NCBI GenBank assembly: GCA_032871835.1
Contig: CM065299.1
Span: 48,062,706-48,126,705 of the forward strand
Source: Dipteronia dyeriana
Taxonomy: Eukaryota; Streptophyta; Magnoliopsida; Sapindales; Sapindaceae
DNA length: 64,000 nucleotides
Direction: 5' to 3'
Within the stretch, counting starts at the first letter, position 1; each line of letters begins with the position of its first letter. Shown here piece after piece: positions 24,230-36,047 of the stretch. The position numbers and the translations under genes are program-made. A model generated the notes under the pieces. That model saw only the letters and a program-made list of their open reading frames with translations. It did not search any database and was not told where the DNA came from.

Positions 24230-26490
24230 GCTACGGGGTGACTATTCCCCTTCAACCTTTCATCACCTGGTTCCTTGCCTAGGCGAGGATTGCTCCAGCC
24301 CAACTTTCCCCGAATAGCTATAGGATTTTGATGTGCATGTGGCACATATGGAGCTGGATGAAGTTGCTGCCACCTTTTTCTTATGAAATAAGGTAGTTTT
24401 ATACCTTTAGGCAGTCTGGTCAAACTGATACTTATTTTATTTTGTCCAACCACCCGGATAACTGAAAACCCCAGTTTAAACAAATACTGAAAAATAGTTG
24501 GTTTTTCTTAGCAGGAAACTAGGGAAACAAGGTCGAGCTTTCAGTCGGTGAAGCTCGGAAAGTACTGAAGGTTCCTAATTATATTTTCTCTCCCGATCGC
24601 TAGAACAAAACGCTGCTCGTTTTCACTGATGTTGAGTTGTCTAACCTTGCTCGGGTAGCTGTACGTACTTTGGAAAAAAGAAGCAGGTCCTACCTTTTTT
24701 ATGAGAAGAAAATGATGGATCTTGACTTCTTTGCTCATATTTCTGCTCGTCGCAGAAGATGTAAGTGAGCTTTCCTGTAGCTCTTATTGTCGCTTTTGCT
24801 GTTTTATGCCTTTTAACTCCTTATCCTTTTAGAATTCAGTGTACGATATGGACATCGTCTGTGACGCCCATGCTTGCCAGGTAAAGGCGCTTATTCAGGC
24901 AAGTCGTAAAGAGGCTTCTCGTCAAAAGAAAGAGGGGATTGGTTCTTCTGATGATGAATCGGATGAGAATTCTGAGGAAACAGATTAACAAGTTCCTGAG
25001 TACACCCCTGAGGAGGTCGTTAAGCAAAGTGTGGGGGAATCAAAAGACCCGAGTGGTCCCATTGGACCTGAAAACCAGAGACTGCCTAAGGATAAGGGTA
25101 GGCAAGAAGGGCATTATGTTGGTGTAGCGTCTGAGGGGCCTATTTCCCCCGGCGATGGGGTGCCAGCTGAGCAGTTTGTTGATAGGGGCGAGGAAGGAGT
25201 TAGGGAACCCCCTGCTGAGCAAGTTGATCCTTCTCTTTCTGGTTTTTTTTAAGCCTTTTCAAGATATAACGGAAGACCAGGAAAATCATTCAGTTGATCT
25301 TGGTTTCCACCGTACTCAGGCTAAAAAAAAGGAAAACAACTCATTCTCCTGCTCGACCTCCTCCAAAAGTTCCAAAAGTGGTGTTATTCATAGAGTTGAG
25401 TGATGAAGATGCTGATACTAGGGATTCCCCGAGTGCTCAAATGGAGAAGTCTTTGAGAGAAGGGGAGAATTCTCGAGAGAGTTTGAATAGAGAGAACTCC
25501 TTGCCCCCCCCCCCCCCCCCCTCCCCTCCCGAAGTTGAAGCTACAAAAGCTTGGTTCTCAAAACGGCCTATAAGCCCTTCCCCCCAGGATATGCTGACGG
25601 CCAAGTCCTATGGCCGTGCTTTTATTTCTGATGATCATTGGAGCCGTTTTAGGAATGGTTCCCCTAAGGAGCACCTTCATCATCTTTTCAATAGTGCGAC
25701 CTAAATGAGTTTTCTAAACCGAACTTTGCATCGATATGGCTTAATTCGGGCTTCTTTGAGGTTGTTCAGATGCAAGAAAGCTCAGTTAAAGGAGAGTGAG
25801 GATAATCGTGCTAGGATTGAGACTGCCTATTAGAGGGAGACAAGTTTTGCCCAGGAGTTTGCCGATCGCTGCTCAGCGAAACAGATGGAAGCTGATGAGA
25901 GGGCCTCTATCGTGGATGAGAAGGCTAGGTCTTTACAAAACTTGTTCTCCGATGCCCAAGAGTCAATGTTTCAGGATGAACATGAGGCCAAAAAAATGAA
26001 GTCATCTTACAATAACAAAATTGAAGATCTTAAGCGCTATGCTCTGACGATTGAATCCCTCTCGACAGAAGTCAGGTTGGAAGTTAAAGTTCAAAGGGTT
26101 GATTGCTTTAAAAGATCTACAACTTATGACGCCTTTCTCCTTAGGGAGTTCCAACGGGGGTTGATTTCAGTTGGCGAGTTCTTCAAGGTAAAAAATCGGG
26201 CGACTGACAAGGCTCAAGCCAATTAGGAATTATCAATCAAAAACCATGTGGACTGGTCCTTGAAGTCTCTTCGAACTTAGAAGAGGGAATAGAGAGCTTA
26301 TTGTCAAAGCTAAGGTAAAGAACCTCATCCTATGCATCTGGAGGTCCCAGTCGAGCATTCTCTTTCAACTTTATATTCCAGTCAGGAAGCTGGGGTGGAA
26401 GGGTTGCAGCTACCGGTCTCCGGAAAGGATTATAGCAAGTGGATGGATTATCTGGTTGACATAATTATCTAGCCTTCTAACAAAAGTCTT

Positions 26491-28691
26491 TGAGAATTCC
26501 CTTTAGAATGTGTGTGTCTAAACCTAGAGAGGGGGGGGGGGGGGGGAGGTGAATAGGTTTTAATCGAATCAATTACCGATTTTTCGATTTATCAATATTA
26601 ACACAAATTACCCCGAATAAACAAGCATTCAATAAAACCAATTATGCTTAAAACAATAACAACACACAATATTTACGTGGAAACCCTCCAAATGGGAAAA
26701 ACCACGAGCTGATATATGCGCCACACTCGATCCTCAAATCCACTATTGAATGAAAGTTTACAACCTAGGTTGACCTCTTGTCACACCCTCCAGTTACTAA
26801 CCCTTTCACTCTACCCAACGGGCCTTAATAGTGATTCTTGATCAACATGCTTGTATACTAACCAATTAGTCACAAGACTTAACCTCAAAGAAGAGTCAAA
26901 CACAACCTAAGTGAATATAATAAAATATTCAAACATGCAAGTAATGCTAGGTAACACTAAATGCTTATCTAGGAATTTAAGAATGTCACTAAGTACAATT
27001 CCTAGGTATCAATGTCTAAATGAATGTTCATAAAGACTTAACTAGATATAGTTATGCAACATTATATCCTAGTTATCAAACAAAGCCATTTCAACATATG
27101 TTGTCATTAAGCATGTCATGGTCATTAAATGCAATCATCAAAATGCAATCAATATGACCTAATTAGCTAGAGGCAACAATGACCTAAATACTAGCTATCA
27201 CAAAAGCAATATCAACACAAGTTGTCATTAAGCATGGTAAGAACTATAATGCAATAACAAAATGCAATCAATGAGTCCTAAACAATATCTAAATGCAAAG
27301 CATAGAGATTTAGCTAGAAGGGCAAAATGGTCACAAATCCCAGCTATCACAAAATATAAATCTCAACCAACAATCAATAATCCAAGCATGTTATAAATAC
27401 AATTAAACTCAATGACATGCATTTAATCAATAAGGATGGAACAAGAGATTCTAGGGCATGCAGAGATTACCTAGTCAAACACAAACAAGAGAATCCATGA
27501 TCGAATGATGAAGAATGATGCTAGATGTTCATGGATTGAAGATTGGTTGAGTCAAGAAGTGTTCTTGAGAGCTTCTCTCACTAAGAAATCTTTTCTCACA
27601 CTAAAATAGGGGGTTTTTAAGCTCTAAAAACGAGTGAGGAAGAAGATGGCATGTATATATGAGCCCTAGAGCAAAACTATATCGTTTTGAAAATGTTAAA
27701 AATTTACTCAGTGTGCTGGTGAGCTGCGCTGGTCAACAAGTGCCACACCAGCGCACATCTACTATCCAAGAGGCGCTGGTGAGGGCACTTGTGGACTGGG
27801 GCAGCCGCAATAGCTCAACAACCCATGATTCGAGCGACCCGAAACATGACCAAACGACATCCAAACCTTTTGTATAATATACCATCGGAAAGGTATGGAA
27901 GTCTGATTTCTACTCCAATTTAAAAAAACATTATTTGGATGTCTGTATAAAACATTATGGTTATTTAAGTGACCAAAGGTCAGAAACGGACAACAACAGA
28001 GATGCCCTGTTTTTGTGGTCACTTTGGAGATTTTAAAACCAATCCAAACGGTCATGAAATATTATGAATAATATACCGTTGGAAAGGTATGGGTGTCTAG
28101 TTTGTATAGAATGTTTCAAAACTCATTTTGAGTCATTGTATAAAAAGATATGGCTATAAGACCACACAAAGGTCAGTTTTTAAAAACATTTAAATCATTG
28201 ATATACACTCTTTTGAAACTAGACACCTTACTCCATATAGCCAAACCAAGAGAAGAATGAGACCTTCTCAAATGGTCACTCAACATGCTAAGACAAGCAC
28301 ACCATCTTGCAAGCATGTACACAACACAAGCACACCACACAAAACCATACTTAAATCTAGAAATGAAGTGCAAGTATCATTGTGAAGGAATGCACACATG
28401 AGTATCAAGGAATAAATGCATGTCAATACAAATTCATGTAAGTGTGTGTGTGCAATATGTAAATGATACACACATATAAGCAATAAAGAACACAAATGCA
28501 AGGTGAACAAAACATGCATGAAGTGTGTGTGTGTGTGTGCAACTAAATCTCTTCAAAGAGTTAAGCAAGTGATATACCTTAAAAGCTTGAGCTTGGTCAC
28601 GAACAAAGCCGGCCTAAACTACCCTTACATTTTAATCCCCAAATGTGGTTTGTCAATCGAAATAAGCCAATCAAAAACCAAGGAACTTACA
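26491..28691 (-). mobile_element. Solo LTR of a copia family, target duplication GTCTT
   Basis: Read on - it runs TGTAAGTTCC...GGGAATTCTCA and is flanked by GTCTT at 26486-26490 and 28692-28696. It is related over most of its length to the LTR at 46288-47991 (for example CTTAACTCTTTGAAGAGATTTAGTTG in both). It is 2201 bp long with no internal region left, so it arose by LTR-LTR recombination. A G-run at 26529-26546 and GT runs at 28525-28540 are internal. Confidence 0.85.
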
Positions 28692-28696
28692 GTCTT

Positions 28697-28939
28697 TTTC
28701 GTTAATATGAGATAGTGCCTGATCCAAGCATCGGCAAGGGCTCTAAATCTTCGGCCCCACCTTAGGTGAATTTGTAAAAAATCTTATAGTTAATAAAATT
28801 CTATATTTGCGTGATTTCTCTTAGCTGTGAATTTCTTATTTGAATATTCTTAATCGGGTGATGCAATCCAGCGCAACTCAAAAATGCCAATTTTCTTAAC
28901 TGGATAATGTCATTTTCTGAGTAACTTCAATTGCTTCTT
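28697..28939. other. Tat element spacer, no gene
   Basis: This AT-rich sequence lies between the solo LTR and the tandem repeats. Nothing recognisable is coded. Confidence 0.5.
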
Positions 28940-29200
28940 TAAACGCCAAGTATCTTATTTAACTGACTAATTTTGTTGCATGAATAACTTCAACTTCTTT
29001 TTAAATGCCAAGTATCTTATTAACTGGCTTGCTTAAAATGCCAAGTATCTTATTAACTAGATATGCCAAGTATCTTATTAACCAGATATGCCAAGTATCT
29101 TATTAACCAGCTACGCTAAGTATCTTAGCTGGCTGATACTGTTATCTGAGTAACTTCAACCTTTTTTTTTAAATGCCAAGTATCTTATTAATTGGCTTAT
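28940..29200. repeat. 25-bp tandem repeat in the Tat 3' spacer
   Basis: Units of the form ATGCCAAGTATCTTATTAACCAGAT occur about eight times. Three or four are in exact tandem at 29036-29111, and the others are spaced by related sequence. The array lies between integrase and the antisense gene. Confidence 0.85.
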
Positions 29201-29755
29201 TATTATTAACCGAGTAATCTTGAAACAAAGGCAAGTGGGTTTGCACTTATATTACGTACTCGGTTGCTAACCAAACGTTGCATCGAGGCTCGCCACGATC
29301 ATACGTTTGGATCCTTACGCATGTCATCGAGGACGTCTTCTAGTTTTGTCTGCGCAAGGGTTTGCTGAATCGTTAAGCTCTGGATTACTTAACACCGCTA
29401 CGCAACTCACCAAGATTTACGCGACGGTGCCCCGAGCTATTTTCTAAAATCTGGTGCATTGGGTTTGCCTTTTGGCTAAGGTTTTAGTTGACCTAGCTCG
29501 GTTAGCATGCTCTTTTCAGCTTATCTGCCCATTTGGGATTTTCACCAAATTAATGGCCCTGAGCATTTTATCGTATCAATTCTTTAGCCATATGTTCTTA
29601 TTACCATACGCTCATATTTCTAGGAATCCCGTGTCAGGTTTTTATTTATAATTCTGTAAAACTAACAAAATATGGAAAAAAAATTCCAAAATGATTTCTA
29701 AGAATAAATTACTAAAAACATCTTGACTAAAGAAATAAAGCCTAAAATTAGGAAA
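29201..29755. other. Tat element spacer between pol end and repeats
   Basis: No coding region is supported. The open frames here are short and match nothing known to me. Confidence 0.4.
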
Positions 29756-30587
29756 TTTCAAGGATAAAAAATATTCAGGTATTGGGCGTTGCATGGTCGG
29801 GGTAAAATCCCTCCATCTGGTCAGGCAATCCAATATGCTCCATGTCCGGCCATTCCTTCAATTTTGTATGGGTCGTCCTCTTTATGAGATAATGAGCATG
29901 CGACTTTATCTTTTATGTTCAATGATACTCCTCTGAGCACCAGGTCTCCCATTCGGAACTTCCTGACCTACACATGAGAATTGTAGTGCCTAGCCACTCT
30001 TTACTGATATGCCGCATTTCACACTCGGGATTTCTCTTCTTTTTTTTTCTTCTAACTCATCCAGGCTTTGTAACAACATATTAGTATTATGATCTACATC
30101 TTATAACCTGACCATGAGAGATATATATGATGTTTCTGCCGGGATGACGACTTCTGTTCCGAATGCCAAAGAAAATGGTGTTTCTCCTGTAGAAGTCCTT
30201 ACCATTGTCCTGTAAGCCCTTTCCGTTGTCCGATAAGCCCATAATACTTCATGAAGTTTTTCAACCCAACTGCCCTTTTTGGCATCCAACATTGCTTTAA
30301 TCATGTGCTTGATGACTTTGTTCACTGCTTCGGCTTGTCCATTGCTTGAGGGTGGGCAGGTGTAGCATAATAATTTGAAATCTGGTACTCGCTACAAAAT
30401 TGCCTAAATTTTTTATAGTCAAATTGGGTGTCGTTATCAGTGATAATAGTATTATGGACTCCAAACTTATAGAGTATGTTATTCCTCACAAAGTTTGTGG
30501 TGTTTGCTTCCATGATGTGCACTAATGCTTCTGCTTCCACCCACTTAGTGAAATAATCAACAGCCACAATTGCATGCTTTCAGCCAG

Positions 30588-30590
<3 letters not shown>
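29756..30590 (-). pseudogene. Tat integrase, N-terminal zinc finger missing
   Basis: On -, the core begins IVAVDYFTKWVEAEAL (first Asp) at about 30570. It continues with IITDNDTQFD (second Asp) and a frameshifted region where the catalytic Glu is expected (HPQAMDKPKQ). It ends with ETPFSLAFGTEVVIP and a C-terminal part VRKFRMGDLVLRG near 29960. The HHCC zinc finger expected upstream is absent, because an LTR fragment (30591-31391) has replaced it. Premature stops occur, for example near 29822. It would join element cDNA to the genome but is inactive. Confidence 0.85.
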
Positions 30591-30633
<43 letters not shown>

Positions 30634-31391
30634 AGGATAGAATTTCTTTAAGAAAAGGATTCTTAAATACCAAATAAATCCACCTAAGGAAAGGATTCTT
30701 GCCAATCAAGTAAATCCTTCTTAGGAAAGGATTTGTATCCTATATATATATACCCTTGTGAATTTCGGCCAGCCCTATGATTTCTTAGAGTAAAATTTCG
30801 GCCAACCTAAGGTTTTTCTAAGAGAGAATTTTGCTTGGCAAGAGAGAATTTTGAGAGAGAAAAAATTAGTATTTTACTCTAGACAAAATTCAATCAACTC
30901 TAAGTTATAGGGTGTGGAATTCAGCCAAGGAGAAAAGAGAAAAAGAGAACGTTTTTGTTTTCGATAGTACACTAGTATCCTTTACATCAAAAGGGTTTTG
31001 TGTACAACATCGAATCAAGGTTCACACGAGTTTCAATCATATTGATTGATAATTCACAAGTGGCCGGAAGTTCATGATTTTTATCTTGGAGGATATTTGT
31101 AACTAACAAAGAAATAGATTTTGTTTGTTTCCATCCTCTGGTATACAATTTGAAGAAAGGGAGACAACACTCCTGGGTGATTCACGTTCATGATTGGATT
31201 GGAAGATCTTGCGAAATCAATTCGATGCTTGTTCAATCGTCACGAGAAAAAGGTATGACACTTTTATATACATCAATTAATCTAGGGTTAAGGTTCTTGT
31301 TATTTAAAAGGGAAATTTTTTTATTTATACGCAAACCCCAATTTTTATTAAATTTTGTCACGCTTTCGCTGCACGGGTTTTATTTTCCCTA
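30591..31391 (+). mobile_element. Copia LTR fragment (3' third) inside the Tat pol
   Basis: It starts in an (AT)n run, then matches 59175-59945 (GGATAGAATTC, TTCGGCCAGCCC, the GGGTGTGGAATTC region) and ends TTTTATTTTCCCTA, close to the LTR end. The flanking pol sequence is IIGEE on one side and IVAVDYFTKW on the other, so about 100-150 codons of integrase are missing at the site. Confidence 0.8.
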
Positions 31392-32130
31392 AATTCTTCT
31401 CCAATTATAGTATACTTGACTGACCTGTATTTGATGCGTTTTGCCTCTAAGGGGTCTTCAGGGATCTACTTCCAAATACCTTTTAAGAGAAGTCATCCAA
31501 CCGTCTGGCGGTGTTTGGATTTCTGAAACTTCAAGGTCTTTTGGCTCAGCTATACTTGGCCTAAGAAGATGTGCAATAGGGATATTCTTTAGTCTAATTG
31601 TGGTTGTTGCTGATGCTAGCTTAGACAAAGCATCTGCTTTTTCATTTTCTTTCCGAGGGATCTGGACAATCTTATAGTTTTTGAACCGTTGGAGGAGTTG
31701 TTTTGCTATGCCTAAGTAGGCCATTATGCTTTCATCCCTAGCTTGGTGTTTGTCTAGGACTTGGTTGACGACTACCTGTGAGTCGTTAAATATCGCAACC
31801 TCATCTGCTCGGAGTGCGATGCAAACTCTAAGCCCTGCCAACAATGCCTCGTATTCTGCTTAGTTGTTGGTCGATTTGAAGTCGAATCGCATGGCACATT
31901 CAACATCATCTTCTTCTATGGTGCATACCATGATACCTGCCCCGCTGCCATGAGTGTTCGAGAGGCCGTCAACATATAATTTCCATGAGAAGCTTCTGCC
32001 CAACATTATTTTTGCCTCTAGATCGGGCTCCGTGAAATATGCTACAAAATTTGCCACTGCTTGGCCCTTGAGTGATGTCCTAGGTTCATATTTAATATCG
32101 AATTCACTTAGATCGATTCCCATTTGGTTA
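31392..32130 (-). pseudogene. Tat additional (archaeal-like) RNase H domain
   Basis: On -, WKLYVDGLSNTHGSGAGI (catalytic Asp in YVDG) is followed by one stop where NNEAEYEAL is expected, near 31860. FNDSQVVVNQV and IPRKENEKADALSKLA come next. This set is the archaeal-like RNase H found after the usual RNase H in Tat elements. Loss of Asp in the usual SDSQ motif is not seen (NDSQ keeps it). The linker towards integrase runs to GEE at 31392. Confidence 0.8.
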
Positions 32131-33420
32131 TTCTCCCCAAAATCTCAGGTTTCTGTAGAATTTGCTTAAGCGGGCAGTCGGTGAATACCTTGATTGCATG
32201 TGCCTAAAAATACGGCCTCAACTTTCGTGCTATTGAAACTAATGCTAAAGCCATATTTTCAACCTGAGAATATCTGGTTTCAGCCGGAAGAAGAGCCTTG
32301 CTGATATAATATACTGCCCTTTGTATTCCGTCCTCTGTTATGACTAGAACCGAGCTTACGACTAATTTTGTAAGGGACAAGTACAGATAAAGTACTTCTT
32401 CTTCCTTTGGTTTCGAGAGGATGGGTGCCTGTCCCAGGTATTCTTTAATCTTCCAAAATGCATGTTCACATTCTTTATTCCATTCGAGTCTCTTCCCCTT
32501 TTTGATTATTTTGAAAAATGGTGCATACCTGTCCGTGGCTTTCGAAATGAATTTACTGATGGAAGCTAGGCATCCCATCAGGCGTTACACCTCCTTTATG
32601 GTCCTTGGATAAATCATTTCTTCGAGAGCTTTAATCTTTTTGGGATTTACTTTGATCCCTCTCTGGTGAACTTGGAAACCGAGGATCTACCCGAAGAAAC
32701 CTCGAATAGGCATTTACTCAGATTTAACTTCATCTGGTATTTCCTTAGGGTATCAAATGTTTGGTGTAAGTCTGAAGTATGCTTGGCTGCCGTGATACTT
32801 TTGGTTAACATGTCGTCATTGTAGACTTCCATGTTTCTTTCTATTTGGCGAGTGAAAATTCTATTGACCAATCTTTGGTAGGTGGCCCTAGCATTTTTTA
32901 GCCCAAAGGGCATCATTGTGTAGTAATATAGACCTTGGTCGGTTGTGAACACCGTCTTATCTTCATCTACTTTGTTCATCCACATCTGGTTGTATCCCAA
33001 ATATGCATCCATAAAACTGAGTAGTTCATGACCTAATGTAGCATTGACCAACTGATCTATTATGGGAAGTGGAAAGCTATCCTTTGGCAGTCTTTGTTCA
33101 AATCTGTGAAATCCACGCACATTCTCCATTGTCCATTTTTCTTCTGGATCAGCACCACAACCGCTACCCATTACGGATAATTGATTTCTCTTACTGATCC
33201 TATAGCGAGTAACTTCTCTACCTCTTGCTTGATTGCCCGACTCCTTTCGAGGTTAAAAGATCTTCTTTTTTGTATTACAGTTTTTACGCTCGGATCCACA
33301 GCCAAGTGATGTGATATCACTTGTGTGTCTATCCCCACCTTGTATTTATGACTCCACGCAAACACGGCTTTGTATTCTCTGAGAAAATTGATGAGATTTG
33401 TCCTGACCTTTTCTTATAGA
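32131..33420 (-). pseudogene. Tat reverse transcriptase and first RNase H
   Basis: On -, FAWSHKYKVGID opens the domain near 33363, followed by QKRRSFNLERSRAIKQEVEK. One stop follows YP near 33172, and a frameshift occurs in the DFTDLNK region near 33105. LSFMDAYLGYNQM and MPFGLKNARATYQRLVN follow. The catalytic box reads YNDD where YVDD is usual (about 32816-32828), with both Asp kept. RNase H and connection sequence continue to about 32204 (SISKFISKATDRYAPFF, RAVYYISKALLPAETRY). The polymerase would copy element RNA; this copy is broken. Confidence 0.88.
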
Positions 33421-34075
33421 TTAGCTCTGATTTTAACCTTCTTTGTTGGTTCGTCTTCCTTTATGACTACTTCCTCTGTTGGCTCATCATTTGATGTTTC
33501 AGGTTCCTCTCTTAGGTCGAACTCAAACATCAATGATTCTCCAAGCTTAGTCTGATCCGGTTGGGTCAAGGTACACACTTGGTGACCGCTGTTATCTATG
33601 TCCTTGTAAACGGAGAGATTAGCTCTTCTAGCCATTTCCTGCGAACCTTTGATCATTTCTACCCCCATTCTGTTAGAAATTTGATCATAAAGGCGTAGGT
33701 TGCCGCAACTGCCTTTGTTTTGTTTAGGAAAGGTTGACCCAGTAAGGTATTGTAAGGCCAGGTCTCCATGTCTACCACTACAAAGTCGAGTAGTAGCGTT
33801 TTCTGGTAAGATGCCACTCCAATTTTCACGGGCAATTTCACCGTTCCTAGGGACCTGACCTCAACTCCTTCAAATCCTTTGAGCGGGGTATGGAAAGGTT
33901 GCAAGTTCTTTCGATCCAATCTCAACTGATCATAAATGGCTACATTGAGGATGTCTGCTGAGCTACCATTGTCCACTAATATCCTTCGAACTTCCCTATG
34001 GCCAATCCGGGCGCTAATAACTAGAGCATCATTTGGTCGGATGTTGACCCCATGTGAATCATCTTCAGTAAACAC
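33421..34075 (-). pseudogene. Tat aspartic protease region and linker to reverse transcriptase
   Basis: On -, an open frame (34075-33659) holds RRILVDNGSSADILN with the catalytic Asp in the VDNGSS form usual for plant gypsy proteases, then LLGQPFLNK. A further open frame (33668-33414) is an acidic linker. A stop separates it from gag at 34085. Confidence 0.88.
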
Positions 34076-34084
34076 TATTGGGTC

Positions 34085-36006
34085 TCATCCTTCCTTTATT
34101 CTCTTTGGATAAGGCTCGATGAAATTAACGTTGAAATTCTGAATTTCTTCAACCGCTTCTAAGATTTCTTGGGTCCGTTCTCGGTTACTTTTCCCAATCG
34201 AAGGTCCTCCAAAGATGGTTTGAATGGCTCTGCTCACCTCAGAACTGGCCTTTTTGTTTCGATCTGAGCATTGATCTCCAGACTTGGTTTCTTTCCGAGC
34301 TTCTGTCTTCTCATCTTTCTTCAAGATAATATCTTGTAGATGCCTTTCTTGGATTAGGGCTTCTATATGATCTCTGAGCTGGTAACATTTAGAGGTCTTA
34401 TGCTCGCTCTCTTTGACGAATCTACAATACTTTATAGTGTCTCATCGGGCAAATTGTGATTGCCGGTGTGGCTCTTTCACCTGATTCTTTCCAATTTTGC
34501 CAGGATCTTATCCCATCTTTTCCGAGCGGGGTGTAGTTTGTGTACTTTCCTTGAAACTTTTCCCTGTTTTTATCAGTGCCGCATCCAATTCCCCTGTCTT
34601 TGCTTCTTTCTTTGTTATTTCCCTTTTGTTTCCCTTTATGGTTCTTTGACTCAACATCTTTTTGCTCGGATCGTCCTCCATGCATGTAACAACCTCTTGT
34701 TGCCAACTCTTCTTCTTCTTCTTCTTTAGCCAATGCATGTCCTCCTGCCATATCCATCATGTCTGTATATTTAGTTAGACGAGCTCTCTTTAAGTCGAAA
34801 GATAGCCGCCCATTCTATAGGTTGTTTATGAATGCAGCGATTATTGCTTCATCATTTGCACTGTCGGTTTCTGAGACTGATTGGTCGAATCTTCCCAGGT
34901 ACTTTTTTAGGGACTCGTCTTTCCCTTGTTTTAGCTGAGAAAAATATGCCACTGATTTTTTTCTGTGCACATTCCCGTTCTTGAGAAGCTTCTGCTCAAT
35001 TCCCCAAAAATCCCAATACTTACCGGGGGCAATCTTCCGAACCACCTTAAGCCTACATCCCTTAGTGTCTGTGGGAAGTTAAGACACAATAAGGGATCAC
35101 TGTAGGCATATTTGGCCATAGCACTCTTGTACCGTCTGACATGCTCTTTGGGATTTGTATCCTTTCTGAATTGTTCCACTTCCGGTATTCTGAATCTCTC
35201 CAGGAATGGTGTTTACAGAATGTCTCTAGTGAAAAGGCTGTCAGAATTGTCGTCAAACAACTCATTGTGTCCATAATGCCTAATCAGCGCATCCATTTGA
35301 CGCATGTTATTCTCTACTTCTTGGGTCAAGCTCTGTATCACAATATCTTTACCACCCACTGGCTATCCCCAATGGTTGAATTGTCGAGTGACGGCCTTAC
35401 CTGTCTCCAGCTCCTCTTCATCCTACCTCCAAGTCTTTTGAGATAACCTTTGTAAGCGTATTGTTCCACGGTGGCATTTATGATGATGACGGCCATTGTT
35501 TTCTGATGATGATGATCGATCGATCCCTTTGTCGATCATACTTGCGGTACCTATCATGCCCTGCTTATCCGTGGCTTCATTTTTGGTGAGGCCATTCTGC
35601 GGGCATCTTAAGCTCCTTGTCCTGGTTGTGCGATACACCTCCAGTCTGGTTGGTAGGATCTGAATTTCAAACGGCTGCTAGCGCGTCTGGTTCTGGCCTA
35701 ACTATTACTGATCGGAGCCTGGGAGGTGACTGATTTTGTAGGGATGGTTGGTTTAGAGGATTCATCTCTCTTGTGGTCAACAAATATATTCCTTCCTTCG
35801 CTGCATCTGTCAATAACTATTGCAATGCATCCTTAAAACAGTGCTATATGTCTTTGCTGGTCGGAAGAACTCGTTGGATTCCAGCCAAGGATACCAGTTG
35901 GTTTCCAATGATGGTTGTGGGATCCTGAGTGGTCCCTCCTTGGTGAGCATTATCTGGCGATTTTTGTATGTCTATGGAATCGTCTTTACTTCCATCACCA
36001 GACATC
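34085..36006 (-). pseudogene. Tat gag
   Basis: On -, a likely start ATG (36004-36006, MSGDGSKDDSID) lies 42 bp after the LTR end. The retrotransposon gag core is at about 35180-34815 (SDPLLCLNFPQTL, then RWFGRLPPVSI, then SVAYFSQLKQGKDESLKKYL). A degenerate zinc knuckle near 34430-34380 reads YCRFVKESEHKTSKCYQL. The final frame (34324-34085) ends in PYPKRIKEG and a stop. There are several frameshifts and stops. The protein would form the particle shell and bind RNA. Confidence 0.85.
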
Positions 36007-36023
36007 GTTTAAACAGATTGGAG

Positions 36024-36047
36024 GTTCAGCCCCTTCTTGCGCCAATT
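36024..36047 (-). other. Primer binding site of the Tat element
   Basis: Directly after the LTR end (CAACA on -) comes ATTGGCGCAAGAAGGGGC. It begins with TGG as expected for a complement of a tRNA 3' end. The tRNA identity was not determined. Confidence 0.6.

Larger units (their letters stand above)
21900..26480 (+). pseudogene. Antisense accessory gene of the Tat element, copy 1 (Transposase_28-like)
   Basis: It is transcribed opposite to gag-pol. The order is an upstream part (to 22280), an LTR fragment, 23367-23679, an hAT-like insertion, then the conserved block 24230-24760. That block has VTIPLQPFITWFL-type residues followed by tryptic-looking W/F-rich sequence, matching my memory of the 'putative gypsy type transposon' family PF04195. 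An acidic, Ser/Pro-rich middle follows (24840-25450), then a motif QDMLTAKSYGRAFISDDHWS (25588-25647). The end is a charged coiled-coil-like tail (25885-26225). Stops and frameshifts are frequent, and the start cannot be fixed. It is collinear with 61600-64000. Its role in retrotransposition is unknown. Confidence 0.6.

Noticed and set aside
28940..29200. Regularly spaced repeats resembling a CRISPR array
   Set aside because: The units are in direct tandem with little or no spacer, the sequence is eukaryotic and the array lies inside a retrotransposon.
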